Origin: Akkermansia sp.
Lineage (GTDB): Bacteria > Verrucomicrobiota > Verrucomicrobiia > Verrucomicrobiales > Akkermansiaceae
NCBI GenBank assembly: GCA_017398765.1
Contig: JAFQEY010000032.1
Span: forward strand, 1 to 50,411
DNA: 50,411 bases
Direction of reading: 5' to 3'
A program made the position numbers and the translations under genes. Shown one piece after another: positions 1 to 8,377 of this stretch; position 1 is the first letter of the stretch, and each line of letters starts with the position of its first letter. Under the pieces are notes generated by a model. That model saw nothing but the letters and a program-made list of their open reading frames with translations, was not told the DNA's origin and did not search any database.

Positions 1-3
1 ACT

Positions 4-1206
4 ATGGCAAAACTGACTGTTCGCGACCTCGACGTCGCCGGTAAGGAAGTCCTCATGCGCGTGGACTTCAACGTTCCCATGAAAGACGGCGTCATCACCA
101 ACGATGCCCGTATCGTGGCCGCCCTGCCCACCATCAAGTATCTGGTGGAAGGCGGTGCCCGCCTCGTGCTCTGCTCTCACCTCGGCCGCCCGGAAGGCAC
201 CGGCTACCAGGCCGAGTTCTCCCTGAAGGCTGCCGCTGAGTGCCTGTCCGGTCACCTGGGCAAGACGGTTGCTTTCGTTCCTGAGACAATCGGTGAGGCC
301 GCCACGGCAGCCCGCGCTGCGCTGCAGGACGGCGATGTGCTTCTGCTGGACAATGTCCGCTTCGACAAGAAAGAAAAGAAGAATGACCCCGAGTTCGCCA
401 AGGCTCTTCTGGGCAATGCCACGCTGTATGTGAACGACGCATTCGGCTCTGCCCACCGCGCTCACGCCTCCACGGAGGGTGTGACCCACTTCGCCGAGAA
501 GTCCGCCATGGGCTTCCTCATCGAGCACGAGCTCGAGTACCTGGAAGGCAAGCTGGAGAATCCTGAGCAGCCTTTCGTCGTCATCATGGGCGGAGCCAAG
601 GTCTCCGACAAGATTCAGGTGCTCTCCAAGCTCATGGAGAAGAGCCAGACCTTCATCATCGGCGGTGCCATGGCCAACACCTTCCTGGCAGCCCAGGGGT
701 ACAACGTGGGCAACTCCAAGATTGAGGCCGACAAGCTGGACCTCGCCAACGAGATTCTGGCCGATGCCAAGGCACGCGGCGTGAAGTTCATCCTGCCCGT
801 TGACACCCGCTATTCCTTCAAGTTCGAGGAAGGCGCAGAGACATTCTGCACCGCACCCTGGGCAGAGGGCGGCGAGGTTCCGGAAGGCGGCATGGGCATC
901 GACATCGGCGACAAGGCCATCGAGAACATCTGCTCCATCCTGAAGAGTGCCAAGACTGTCCTCTGGAACGGTCCCATGGGCGTGTTCGAGCTGGACTCCT
1001 TCTCCGCCGGCACCAAGGCTGTGGCAGAGTGCCTGGCAGAGTCCGACTGCACCTCCATCGTGGGTGGTGGCGACTCCGTGACAGCTGCCAAGAAGTTCAA
1101 GGTAGCAGACAAGCTTTCTTTCTGCTCCACGGGTGGCGGTGCCTCCCTTGAGCTGCTGGAAGGCAAGATTCTGCCCGGCATCGGTTCCCTGACCGACAAA
1201 GCCTGA
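4..1206 (+). CDS. pgk: Phosphoglycerate kinase
   Basis: Cytosolic glycolytic enzyme that transfers the acyl phosphate of 1,3-bisphosphoglycerate to ADP, giving 3-phosphoglycerate and ATP. The 400-residue length is normal for the bacterial enzyme. The N-terminal substrate-binding motif VDFNVP (about residues 21-26) and the SHLGRP motif (about 58-63) are intact. So is the C-terminal nucleotide-binding region with GGGDS and STGGGASLE. The ATG at 4 starts the conserved N-terminus; the promoter and any upstream gene (gapdh is a common partner) lie outside the window. A strong hairpin terminator follows directly, so pgk ends its transcript. Family assignment is secure. Confidence 0.98.
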   Translation: MAKLTVRDLDVAGKEVLMRVDFNVPMKDGVITNDARIVAALPTIKYLVEGGARLVLCSHLGRPEGTGYQAEFSLKAAAECLSGHLGKTVAFVPETIGEAATAARAALQDGDVLLLDNVRFDKKEKKNDPEFAKALLGNATLYVNDAFGSAHRAHASTEGVTHFAEKSAMGFLIEHELEYLEGKLENPEQPFVVIMGGAKVSDKIQVLSKLMEKSQTFIIGGAMANTFLAAQGYNVGNSKIEADKLDLANEILADAKARGVKFILPVDTRYSFKFEEGAETFCTAPWAEGGEVPEGGMGIDIGDKAIENICSILKSAKTVLWNGPMGVFELDSFSAGTKAVAECLAESDCTSIVGGGDSVTAAKKFKVADKLSFCSTGGGASLELLEGKILPGIGSLTDKA

Positions 1207-1245
1207 CAGAGTGGGGACTGAGCCCCCTCCCCCCCTTTAACCGAC

Positions 1246-1279
1246 ACAGCCGACCGAACACCCGGTCGGCTGTTTTTTT
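1246..1279 (+). terminator. Rho-independent terminator of pgk
   Basis: An 11-bp perfect stem (1246-1256 pairing with 1263-1273), a 6-base loop and a run of T reaching 1279. The T run overlaps the stop codon of the convergent rlmH gene, so the two convergent genes share this boundary. Confidence 0.9.
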
Positions 1280-1718
1280 AATCCCGATGATAAGGAGCCC
1301 CCGCCAAGAGCGTGTGAATACGATAAAGTTGCTCCAACAGAACTACCAATGCCAACTCATGCTGCATGGTATGCCGCCCGAGGCAGAGAACGTAATCACA
1401 GGTGTCCCGCAGAGTCTTGGTATGCCCATCTGCCGCCCCAATCAGAAAAGCAACATGTTTCACGGAGTGCAACTGCCAGTTGCGGACATATTTCTCAAAC
1501 TCTCGGGTTGTCCAGTTCTCTCCCCGCTCATCCATAGCAATTCGTAAACACCCCTCACTTGCCTGCAGCAACCGGGCTGACACCGCCTCAGAGTCGCCGG
1601 CTTTCACATAGCGCAACTCCACTTTTCCCAGTGGTTTCAACCGGTCCTCAAAGAATTTTACCCCATCCCGCGCATAGGCTATGGAAGGCTTGGCGGCAGC
1701 AACAATGCGAAAATCCAT
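1278..1718 (-). CDS. rlmH: 23S rRNA pseudouridine-1915 N3-methyltransferase RlmH
   Basis: SPOUT-class methyltransferase that methylates pseudouridine 1915 in helix 69 of 23S rRNA, using SAM. The 146 residues fit the family (about 155). Conserved parts are visible: the DERGENW segment, the glycine-rich FLIGAADG loop of the SAM-binding knot, and the C-terminal [19 protein letters not shown] region with the typical PYH ending. It is convergent with pgk and its stop lies in the T run of the pgk terminator. A promoter sits so close to the ATG that the mRNA is probably leaderless, which supports the start at 1718. Confidence 0.93.
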   Translation of the reverse strand: MDFRIVAAAKPSIAYARDGVKFFEDRLKPLGKVELRYVKAGDSEAVSARLLQASEGCLRIAMDERGENWTTREFEKYVRNWQLHSVKHVAFLIGAADGHTKTLRDTCDYVLCLGRHTMQHELALVVLLEQLYRIHTLLAGAPYHRD

Positions 1719-1724
1719 GCACCA

Positions 1725-1753
1725 AGACTACTGCAAGCCATACATTATTGCAA
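1725..1753 (-). promoter_or_regulatory. Promoter of rlmH (leaderless type)
   Basis: Read on the minus strand: -35 TTGCAA (1753-1748), a 17-base spacer, -10 TAGTCT (1730-1725). Only 6 bases separate the -10 from the ATG, so transcription should begin at or just before the start codon. Confidence 0.65.
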
Positions 1754-1860
1754 GAGAAAACATCTCTCACCCCACCGGATAATTCAAAGCACGGGGTGGG
1801 AGACACCTGCACAGCTCACACCCTTTCCACCAATTAGAGCGTCAGCCCACAAAAAACGGC

Positions 1861-1889
1861 TTGCCAAGTGTGTCATGCACGTGTATAAT
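1861..1889 (+). promoter_or_regulatory. Promoter of purM-purF
   Basis: -35 TTGCCA (1861-1866), 17-base spacer, perfect -10 TATAAT (1884-1889). It predicts a transcript start near 1896 and a leader of about 23 bases before the ATG at 1919. No purine riboswitch-like structure fits in so short a leader. Confidence 0.85.
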
Positions 1890-1918
1890 CTCCGTGCATC
1901 CACACGGTGCTATTATTT

Positions 1919-2917
1919 ATGTCCGGCAATCTCACATACAAGCAATCCGGCGTCGATACCATTGAGGCGCAGTCTTTTGTTAAGGATATCAGTGCACATG
2001 TCAAGCGCACACAGAAAAACCGCCAGCTCTGCAACGCTTTCGGTTTATTTGCAGCTGCCTACGACCTTTCCTCCTACAAGGAGCCGGTCATCGTGACCGG
2101 AACGGACGGCGTGGGCACAAAAACGGAAATACTCTTCGACATGGACATGCTCGAAACAGCGGGCAAGGATCTGGTGGCCATGAACGTGAACGACATCCTC
2201 ACCACCGGCGGTGACCCGCTCGTGTTCCTGGACTACCTCGGCATTTCCAATCTGGAAACAGAAAAACCCCGCATTACCCGACTGGTCGCCGGCATGTGTG
2301 ATTATCTGGAAAGCTGCAACTGCATCCTCGCCGGCGGTGAAACCGCCGAAATGCCCGGAGTGGTTCCCGAAAATCTGGTGGAAATGGCCGGTTTCAGCAT
2401 AGGCTGCGTAGAAAAGAGTCAGATGATTGACCCCTCCAAGGTGGCTGTGGGCGATGTGCTCATCGGCTACCCCAGCGATGGTTTCCACGCCAACGGCTGG
2501 AGCCTGGTACGCCGCATCCTCAAGCAGAATCCGGATTTACTCAGCGAGCAGGAACTGCGCGATTTGCTGGCCCCCACTCGCCTGTACCACGATGTAGTAT
2601 ATGACATGCGCAAGCTCGGCATCACCCCCAAGGCATACGCTCACATCACCGGCGGCGGTCTGCCGGAGAATCTGGAGCGTTTCCTGGGTGACAAGGGTGC
2701 CGATCTGGAAATTCCCTACTGGGATAATGCTCCGGCTCAGAAGGTGCTCACCTTTGTTGATGCCGAGGATCGCTTCCACACCTTCAACATGGGTATCGGC
2801 TGGGTGGCCATCGTCAGCCCCGATCAGGTGGAGCAGGCGTTGACCGCCGGTCCCGGTGGCACCGTCATCGGCACTATGAGAGATGGCCAGGGCATCAAGG
2901 TAACGGTCAAGAAGTAA
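1919..2917 (+). CDS. purM: Phosphoribosylformylglycinamidine cyclo-ligase (AIR synthetase)
   Basis: Fifth step of purine synthesis: ATP-dependent closure of FGAM to aminoimidazole ribonucleotide. About 332 residues. Diagnostic segments are the N-terminal YKQSGVD, the VTGTDGVGTK loop, the NVNDILTTGGDPLVFLDY signature of the PurM/ThiL superfamily, GGETAEMPG and ITGGGLPENL. The ATG at 1919 (MSGNLTYKQ) is chosen over an in-frame GTG at 1907 because the conserved sequence begins there; no clear Shine-Dalgarno precedes either. The purF-like gene follows after 20 bases, so both form one purine operon under the strong upstream promoter. Confidence 0.96.
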   Translation: MSGNLTYKQSGVDTIEAQSFVKDISAHVKRTQKNRQLCNAFGLFAAAYDLSSYKEPVIVTGTDGVGTKTEILFDMDMLETAGKDLVAMNVNDILTTGGDPLVFLDYLGISNLETEKPRITRLVAGMCDYLESCNCILAGGETAEMPGVVPENLVEMAGFSIGCVEKSQMIDPSKVAVGDVLIGYPSDGFHANGWSLVRRILKQNPDLLSEQELRDLLAPTRLYHDVVYDMRKLGITPKAYAHITGGGLPENLERFLGDKGADLEIPYWDNAPAQKVLTFVDAEDRFHTFNMGIGWVAIVSPDQVEQALTAGPGGTVIGTMRDGQGIKVTVKK

Positions 2918-2937
2918 ACTTCAAACCATCAGGAATT

Positions 2938-4827
2938 ATGTCGGCAGCCATTCGCCTACTGAAGCCGCTCTCCTATTTTGCGGAGAAGTACGGCACGCCT
3001 GAGTGGGCATTCAATAAGCTTTTCCTGCTCATGGAAAAGCAACACAACCGCGGACAGGACGGTGCCGGAATCGGTTGTATCAAGCTCAACATGCCGCTGG
3101 GTGAGCCCTACATCTTCCGAGCCCGGGATACCACCCCGAACGCCGTCACCAGCATTTTCTCCAATCAGCAGCGCAACCTGCGCCACATGCGTGAGGACGG
3201 CATCATTAAAGGAACGGATGCTGCCTCCTACAAGCGCAGCTTCAACTTCGGCGGAGAAGTGCTGATGGGGCACCTGCTCTACGGCACAAGCGGGGAACAC
3301 TGCGATGAGGGTATTTGCCACCCCTACATGCGCCGCACCAACTGGCCCACACGCACCCTCATGATGCAGGGCAACATGGGTATCACCAACATCTCCGAGC
3401 TGCATGAAAAGCTCATTTCCCGCGGTCAGCACCCCGTATTCGGTCCGGATATCCAAACCCTCATGGAGGAGGTGGGCTATTATCTGGACGAAGCTCACAC
3501 CGACCTGTACCGCCAGCTGCGCGACAAGAATGTGGACGGGCGAGAAATCCCCCACATCATTTCTGCTGAGCTGGATCTGTTCGACATCATCGGCAAGGCC
3601 AGCAAGGACTGGGACGGCGGCTACACCATCATGGGCGGCATAGGCAACGGCGATTTCTTCTGCCTGCGGGATCCGCACGGCATCCGCTACTGCTACTACG
3701 TGCTCACAGACGAGTATCTGGCCGTAGCCAGTGAACGCGTTCCGCTGATGAGCGTCATGGAAGTGGAGGAGGAAGAGGTTAAGGAACTCACCCCCGGCAA
3801 CATGATTGTGGTGAAGTATGACGGCAGCGTCACCATCAAAGAGTACACCAAACCGCTGGAGCCCACACCATGCTGCTTCGAGGACGTGTACACCTCACGC
3901 GGCAATGACCCCATCATCTACCGTGAGCGTAAGCAGCTGGGGGCCAACCTCACCGAGAAAGTAGTGGCAAGCCTGGACGGCAACTTCTCCAAAGCGGCCA
4001 TCACATTCATCCCCAACACGGCAGAAGTCTCCTACTACGGACTCTTGGAAGGCCTGCGCGCCTACCGCCGCAACAAGGTGACAGAGGCCATGCTCAGTGC
4101 CTACCGAGACGGCACCATGAGTGAGGAACTCATCGAGGAACTCATCCTGCGCCGCTGGCCGCGAGCAGAAAAGATAGCCCACAAAGACATCAAACTGCGT
4201 ACGTTCATCTCTGAGGAAAGCAGCCGCAAGCAGCTCGCCGCCATGGTGTATGACCTCACCTACGGCGCAATCGGCAGCGATGAAGTGCTGGTTGCCATTG
4301 ATGACTCCATTGTGCGTGGCACCACGCTCAAGATGAGCCTGCTGCGCCTGCTGGCACGCACCAGGGCACGTAAAATTGTAATAGCCTCCTCCGCCCCGCA
4401 GGTTCGTTACCCGGACTGCTACGGAATCGACATGAGTGAGATGGGTAAATTCATCGCCTTCCAGGCGGCCATCACACTGCTGAAGAAGCGTGGTATGTAC
4501 ACCCACATCATCGATGTGTACGAGGACTGCAAACACCAGCTCACCCTGCCGGCGGAGCAACGTACCAACCCCGTCAAAAAAATCTACGAACCGTTCACGG
4601 AGGATGAGATTACCGATGAGGTATCCCGCATGGTCACCCCGGATAACAGCCCCTGTGATATACAGGTGATATACCAGACACTGGAAGGGCTGCGCAACGC
4701 GGTAGAAGGCCCCTGCGGAGACTGGTACTTCAGCGGTGATTACCCCACCCCCGGTGGCTTCACCGTGGTCAACAAAGCCTTTATCAACTGGTTTGAAAGC
4801 CGCGATTCGCGCGACTATCAACTGTAA
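2938..4827 (+). CDS. Amidophosphoribosyltransferase-like protein lacking the N-terminal cysteine
   Basis: Homologue of PurF, which makes phosphoribosylamine from PRPP and glutamine. At 629 residues it belongs to the long form (I recall similar proteins in Bacteroidetes), not the usual 470-500-residue enzyme. The glutaminase-like half is recognisable by KQHNRGQDGAG (residues ~35-45). The phosphoribosyltransferase half has a good PRPP loop, VAIDDSIVRGTT (about residues 450-461). The protein begins MSAAIRLLKPL, whereas active PurF starts with a processed Cys-Gly; no cysteine is available at the mature N-terminus, and no upstream in-frame start would supply one. The glutaminase may therefore be inactive or use ammonia (inference). 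It follows purM by 20 bases; AGGA lies 3 bases before the ATG. A conventional purF may exist elsewhere. Confidence 0.85.
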   Translation: MSAAIRLLKPLSYFAEKYGTPEWAFNKLFLLMEKQHNRGQDGAGIGCIKLNMPLGEPYIFRARDTTPNAVTSIFSNQQRNLRHMREDGIIKGTDAASYKRSFNFGGEVLMGHLLYGTSGEHCDEGICHPYMRRTNWPTRTLMMQGNMGITNISELHEKLISRGQHPVFGPDIQTLMEEVGYYLDEAHTDLYRQLRDKNVDGREIPHIISAELDLFDIIGKASKDWDGGYTIMGGIGNGDFFCLRDPHGIRYCYYVLTDEYLAVASERVPLMSVMEVEEEEVKELTPGNMIVVKYDGSVTIKEYTKPLEPTPCCFEDVYTSRGNDPIIYRERKQLGANLTEKVVASLDGNFSKAAITFIPNTAEVSYYGLLEGLRAYRRNKVTEAMLSAYRDGTMSEELIEELILRRWPRAEKIAHKDIKLRTFISEESSRKQLAAMVYDLTYGAIGSDEVLVAIDDSIVRGTTLKMSLLRLLARTRARKIVIASSAPQVRYPDCYGIDMSEMGKFIAFQAAITLLKKRGMYTHIIDVYEDCKHQLTLPAEQRTNPVKKIYEPFTEDEITDEVSRMVTPDNSPCDIQVIYQTLEGLRNAVEGPCGDWYFSGDYPTPGGFTVVNKAFINWFESRDSRDYQL

Positions 4828-4837
4828 TCCTGACCGC

Positions 4838-4868
4838 AGAGAGGCGGTTGAGAAACAGCCTCTCTTTT
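4838..4868 (+). terminator. Weak terminator after the purM-purF operon
   Basis: An 8-bp stem (4838-4845 with 4858-4865), a 12-base loop and a TTTT tail. The large loop and short T run make this a modest terminator. Confidence 0.5.
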
Positions 4869-4877
4869 ACCCCCCTT

Positions 4878-4906
4878 CCCCGGCGGCGCAATGCCCGCCG
4901 CCGGGG
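4878..4906 (+). other. GC-rich perfect hairpin upstream of the sigma factor gene
   Basis: An 11-bp perfect inverted repeat (4878-4888 with 4896-4906) around a 7-base loop, with no T run after it. It lies 35 bases before the sigma factor ATG and contains an in-frame ATG at 4891, which argues against starting the protein there. It could shape the mRNA leader; the role is unknown. Confidence 0.55.
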
Positions 4907-4941
4907 ATTCCGCCCAACCAACCCATGACAACCCCGAACGA

Positions 4942-5556
4942 ATGAACAACAACGTCAAAGAAAATTTCTCGGAAATGGAGGACGAGCTTCTTATCCAAAA
5001 GACGCTCGAAGGACAGACCCGGGCTTTTGATGAGCTGGTGCGCCGCCACAGCCGCAAGCTCAATGCCATGCTTATTGCCATGCTGAACAACGAGGCAGAT
5101 GCTTACGATGTGGCACAAACCTCTTTTTTGAAAGCATTTCACTCCCTGCGTTATTTCAAGGGACAGAGCAGCTTTTACACCTGGCTGTATTCCATCGCCC
5201 TCAACCAGGCGCGCAACTTTCTGCGCAAGCGCAAACGCGAGCGCGACAACTCCTACAGTCTGGACAACGACGAAAACGGCGACCCGCTGGAAAAGAATAC
5301 CGATTTATCAGATACCAACCGTGCATCAGACCCGGTGCGGCAGGCCAATATTGCCGAGCTGCGAAAAAAACTGCAAAGAGCTATCAGCCAGCTTTCCCCG
5401 GCACATCAGGAAGTCATCAATCTCTGTGATATCCAAGGGCTCTCCTACCCGGAAATCTCCAAAATAATCAATATCTCAGAAGGCACGCTGCGCTCCCGCC
5501 TGCACTATGCTCGGCGGCAGTTACAGGGACTGCTGGCAGAGGAAAAACCTTTCTGA
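4942..5556 (+). CDS. ECF-type RNA polymerase sigma factor
   Basis: Sigma70-family group IV factor of 204 residues. The sigma2 domain is clear: DELVRRHSRKL, then EADAYDVAQTSFLKAF (region 2.2) and FYTWLYSIALNQARNFLRKRKRER (2.3-2.4). A hydrophilic, acidic linker of about 45 residues precedes sigma4, with LSPAHQEVINLCDIQGLSYPEI and a helix-turn-helix ending in EGTLRSRLHYARRQL. The architecture matches RpoE/SigW-like factors. No anti-sigma gene follows; a secreted phosphatase starts 9 bases downstream. The start at 4942 is chosen because the earlier ATG at 4891 sits inside a GC hairpin and adds non-conserved sequence. Confidence 0.92.
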   Translation: MNNNVKENFSEMEDELLIQKTLEGQTRAFDELVRRHSRKLNAMLIAMLNNEADAYDVAQTSFLKAFHSLRYFKGQSSFYTWLYSIALNQARNFLRKRKRERDNSYSLDNDENGDPLEKNTDLSDTNRASDPVRQANIAELRKKLQRAISQLSPAHQEVINLCDIQGLSYPEISKIINISEGTLRSRLHYARRQLQGLLAEEKPF

Positions 5557-5565
5557 AAACAGGTC

Positions 5566-6126
5566 ATGCGCGCGGTGACATCACTTTTGTGCCTCATCTG
5601 TCTGGCGGCGGCATTAGCCACGGCAAACGAAGCTCCGCCTCCGGCACTGCATGCGGTGGAGAACAGCTACCGCGTCAGCTCTGAACTTTACCGCAGCGGG
5701 CAGCCGGATAAAAAGGGGTTCCGCACCATTGAACGAGTCGGCATCAAAAGCGTGCTGAATCTGCGTGAATACCACACGGATGATGATGAGGCCGCCGGGA
5801 CGAAGCTGAAACTGCTGCACTACCCCATTGCTGCCGGTTCGGTAACGGAGCAGGATATTGAACAGATTCTCCGCCTGCTGCGCAGCGCCCCCAAACCGGT
5901 GTTGGTGCACTGCTGGCATGGCTCAGACCGAACAGGTATCACCATTGCTGCCTACCGCATCGTTGAACAAGGCTTTTCCGTTGAAGCGGCCGAAAAAGAA
6001 TTCACCGATGAGTGCTTCGGGCACCACGAATTCTGGTACGGCAACCTCCGCCGACTCCTGCACCAAATTGACTGGGTATCCCTGCGGCAGCGCTTGAACA
6101 CCAAATCCGGCGCGGCGGGAAAATAA
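5566..6126 (+). CDS. Secreted dual-specificity/tyrosine phosphatase family protein
   Basis: 186 residues with a Sec signal peptide (MRAVTSLLCLICLAAALATA, cleavage near ATA-NE), so it acts outside the cytoplasm. The body is a DSP-type cysteine phosphatase. The early segment YRSGQPDKKGF is typical of bacterial DSP-like proteins. The catalytic P-loop is HCWHGSDRTG (CX5R complete), preceded by PVLVH, and a general-acid-like Asp lies in the upstream region. The gene starts 9 bases after the ECF sigma factor and is probably co-transcribed with it, which suggests an envelope-signalling role (inference). The substrate is unknown. Confidence 0.88.
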   Translation: MRAVTSLLCLICLAAALATANEAPPPALHAVENSYRVSSELYRSGQPDKKGFRTIERVGIKSVLNLREYHTDDDEAAGTKLKLLHYPIAAGSVTEQDIEQILRLLRSAPKPVLVHCWHGSDRTGITIAAYRIVEQGFSVEAAEKEFTDECFGHHEFWYGNLRRLLHQIDWVSLRQRLNTKSGAAGK

Positions 6127-6139
6127 GGAAAGAAAATTT

Positions 6140-6168
6140 CCGCCGACTGCCGGAATGACAGTCGGCGG
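6140..6168. terminator. Hairpin between convergent genes, possible bidirectional terminator
   Basis: A 10-bp perfect stem (6140-6149 with 6159-6168) and a 9-base loop. The minus strand is followed by an AAATTTTCTTT tract; the plus strand has only a short downstream AT stretch. It sits between the phosphatase gene and the convergent 60-residue ORF. Confidence 0.55.
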
Positions 6169-6173
6169 GAAGG

Positions 6174-6356
6174 TTAAAAAGCAGGAGTCAGGCAAGCAGT
6201 ATCATCACTCAGCTCCACAGAGGAAGCAGGAGCAACAAAGCTTACCGGGACCCCCGGCTCAGCCACGCAAACCAGCAAGCCATCCGGCGTAGTCACCGTG
6301 CAGGTCTGGGTAGCCACCACTTCATATATTCGTTCACGTATTGTCGGTACTGTCAT
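6174..6356 (-). CDS. Small hypothetical protein, 60 residues, phage-like character
   Basis: Starts at 6356 (MTVPTIRERIYEVV) and ends TACLTPAF. I do not recognise a named family. The sequence has a short N-terminal helix, then beta-rich TCTVTTPDGLLV and PVSFVAPASSVELSDD segments. That style reminds me of small proteins next to capsid genes in phages of gut bacteria, which is an impression and not a match. It lies 55 bases downstream of the antiporter gene on the same strand, with a GGGGTG stretch just before its ATG, so it may be co-transcribed. An upstream ATG at 6374 would add six residues. Confidence 0.55.
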   Translation of the reverse strand: MTVPTIRERIYEVVATQTCTVTTPDGLLVCVAEPGVPVSFVAPASSVELSDDTACLTPAF

Positions 6357-6411
6357 AACACCCCAAGCATACACACCGGAAGAACTTCAGACAAGCACGC
6401 GGCGGGGTGAT

Positions 6412-7890
6412 TCACTTCGTTTGCGTCAATTTTTCTGCTCCGAAAGGCTCAAACTCCACGTTCGGCTGTTTCCACGCAGGTTTCCGCACCGCATAGATGA
6501 TGAAAGGAATCCCCGCAAACAGCAGCGTGCCGAGCACCAGCAGGGTCACATACAGAGCCGGGCTTCCCACGGAAATCTGACCGGGCGGAATGAAACTGAA
6601 CACAAAAGCCAGTAAACTGCCGATGAGCCCGATACCCGCCACCAGCCACATGCCCGCATTACCACCCGGTATACGGAAGGAACGCGGCGTTTCCGGCTCT
6701 GCATAGCGCAGCCGTATCGCAGCAGCAAACATCAGCATGTACATGATGAGATACAGGATAATGGTCAACTGAGAAATCATCTGGTATGCCGTCTGCACAC
6801 TGGGCAGCAGCACAAAGAGGGCGGAAAGCAGTGTCACCACCACCCCCTGAATCAGCAGGATACCCACCTGCACCCCCTCCTTGTTGGTACGCTGCATGAA
6901 ACGCGGCAGATACCCTGCACAGCCTACCTGCAACAGACCTTTGGAGGGACCGCCCACCCAAGCCACCACCTGCGCCAGTACGCCAAAGGTAAGGCACACT
7001 GCCACCACTGCCCCCAACCAAGGCATACCGCACCAGGCAAACAACTTATCATACGCCACCAGCAAACTCTGTACCAGATTGATTTGTCCCTTGGGAATGA
7101 TAAAGCCTATGGCCAGTGTACCGAACACAAAGATACACACCGTGATAACAGAGGCGAGCCCGATGGCCAGCGGATAATTTCGCCGCGGATTCTGCACATC
7201 ATTCACATGCACCGCGCTCATCTCCATGCCGGCATAGAACAGGAAAATGCTCGCCGCCAGCACCAGATTATTAAAATTACTCAAATCCGGGATAAAACTT
7301 CCCGGATTCATGGAAATATCAATGGGATTACCCAGTGCCCAATACGCCATGCCCAGCACAATCAGCACCGCTGCCGGAATCACCGTACCAAAAAGGGTTC
7401 CCCACTTGGTAATGCTACCGCTCAGCCCCATGCCGCGCATGTTCAGCAGCGTAGCTCCCCAGTACACCAGCAGCACTATCAGCAGCACATATTCCGCATT
7501 GGCTGCCAATGCGGAGTCCCAGTGCTGATCAGGCCCGATAAACGCCAGCGACACCGCGGCAAACGTCAGCACCGTGGGAAACCATATCGTGCTCTCAATC
7601 CACTGCAGCCAGATTGCCAGAAAACCCCAGCGCGGGCCAAACGCTTCCCCCACCCAGCGGAATACACCGCCCTTCTGCGGCCAGCCCGTGGTCAGCTCTG
7701 CCGCCACCAGTGATACCGGGATGAGGAAAAACACGGCAGCGAAGATGTAGTAGAATGCAGAACTGAGCCCATAGGTACTTTCTGCCGGTAGTCCGCGCAG
7801 GCTCACGATGGCTGACACATTTATCATCGCCAGAGTAAACACGCCCATTTTCAGGGCACCGCTTTTCTTATTTCGGGTCGTAGAATCCAT
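6412..7890 (-). CDS. APC-family amino acid antiporter, glutamate/GABA (GadC)-like
   Basis: A 492-residue inner-membrane transporter with about twelve hydrophobic segments. The N-terminus (GVFTLAMINVSAIVSLRGLP), the conserved GWPQKGGVFRWVGEAFGP loop, FFYAGMEMSAVHVNDVQNPRRNYP and the C-terminal cytoplasmic tail follow the GadC subfamily, which swaps glutamate for GABA during acid resistance. No glutamate decarboxylase is present in the window, so the exact substrate pair is unproven. The start at 7890 is well supported: an AAGGAG Shine-Dalgarno (plus-strand positions 7896-7901) sits 5 bases upstream. The 60-residue ORF downstream may share the transcript. Confidence 0.85.
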   Translation of the reverse strand: MDSTTRNKKSGALKMGVFTLAMINVSAIVSLRGLPAESTYGLSSAFYYIFAAVFFLIPVSLVAAELTTGWPQKGGVFRWVGEAFGPRWGFLAIWLQWIESTIWFPTVLTFAAVSLAFIGPDQHWDSALAANAEYVLLIVLLVYWGATLLNMRGMGLSGSITKWGTLFGTVIPAAVLIVLGMAYWALGNPIDISMNPGSFIPDLSNFNNLVLAASIFLFYAGMEMSAVHVNDVQNPRRNYPLAIGLASVITVCIFVFGTLAIGFIIPKGQINLVQSLLVAYDKLFAWCGMPWLGAVVAVCLTFGVLAQVVAWVGGPSKGLLQVGCAGYLPRFMQRTNKEGVQVGILLIQGVVVTLLSALFVLLPSVQTAYQMISQLTIILYLIMYMLMFAAAIRLRYAEPETPRSFRIPGGNAGMWLVAGIGLIGSLLAFVFSFIPPGQISVGSPALYVTLLVLGTLLFAGIPFIIYAVRKPAWKQPNVEFEPFGAEKLTQTK

Positions 7891-7996
7891 GTCTTCTCCT
7901 TACCCCGTGAGTGACATTTCTGAATCTCAAATTGTTTCATAAAGGGTAGAATTGTCAGCAAATTCAACAAAAAAACACTTATTTTCCAAATTCAGC

Positions 7997-8025
7997 TTGA
8001 CTTTTTTCTCAATTTATTGTACATA
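7997..8025 (+). promoter_or_regulatory. Probable promoter of rpsN
   Basis: -35 TTGACT (7997-8002), 17-base spacer and a weak -10 TACATA (8020-8025). Transcription would begin about 10 bases before the rpsN ATG. Confidence 0.55.
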
Positions 8026-8041
8026 CCAGCCCCACAAAGTT

Positions 8042-8311
8042 ATGGCAAAAAAAAGCTGGATCGAAAGAAACAAGAAGAAGGCAGCTGTCGCGGCTCGTTA
8101 TGCAGACCTCCGTGCCAAGCTGAAGGCTGAGGGCGACTACATCGGGCTGACGATGCTTCCGCGTAACGCTTCTCCCGTGCGTCTCGTGAACCGTTGCGAG
8201 CTCACCGGGCGTCGTCACGCTTTCCTGCGTCGCTTCCATCTTTCCCGTATCGCTTTCCGTGAGCTTGCCAACGCCGGCATGATTCCCGGTGTGACCAAGT
8301 CCAGCTGGTAA
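8042..8311 (+). CDS. rpsN: 30S ribosomal protein S14 (zinc-free type)
   Basis: 89-residue S14 of the longer, zinc-independent type: no CxxC pairs, and the family core [21 protein letters not shown] followed by [23 protein letters not shown]. It binds 16S rRNA in the head of the 30S subunit. The conserved N-terminus [13 protein letters not shown] fixes the start at 8042; an upstream in-frame ATG at 7952 would add 30 non-homologous residues across the promoter. The gene stands alone, outside a large ribosomal protein operon. Confidence 0.97.
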   Translation: MAKKSWIERNKKKAAVAARYADLRAKLKAEGDYIGLTMLPRNASPVRLVNRCELTGRRHAFLRRFHLSRIAFRELANAGMIPGVTKSSW

Positions 8312-8325
8312 GCCGCATTATCTGC

Positions 8326-8353
8326 TTGACAATTTTACTGCGCGGGCTATTCT
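8326..8353 (+). promoter_or_regulatory. Promoter of the zinc-ribbon/CNNM gene pair
   Basis: Perfect -35 TTGACA (8326-8331), 16-base spacer, -10 TATTCT (8348-8353). It lies 24 bases before the ATG at 8378. Confidence 0.7.
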
Positions 8354-8377
8354 ATTACGAATAGTCCGCGTTAAGCT

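Noticed and set aside
2915..2960. A frame reading H-Q-E-L-C just before the PurF-like gene, reminiscent of the HECG start of long PurF proteins
   Set aside because: It lacks a start codon after the purM stop and runs out of frame with the gene at a TGA; kept only as a possible frameshift remark.
4891..4941. Upstream ATG for the ECF sigma factor adding 17 residues
   Set aside because: It lies inside an 11-bp GC hairpin and the added residues have no family similarity.
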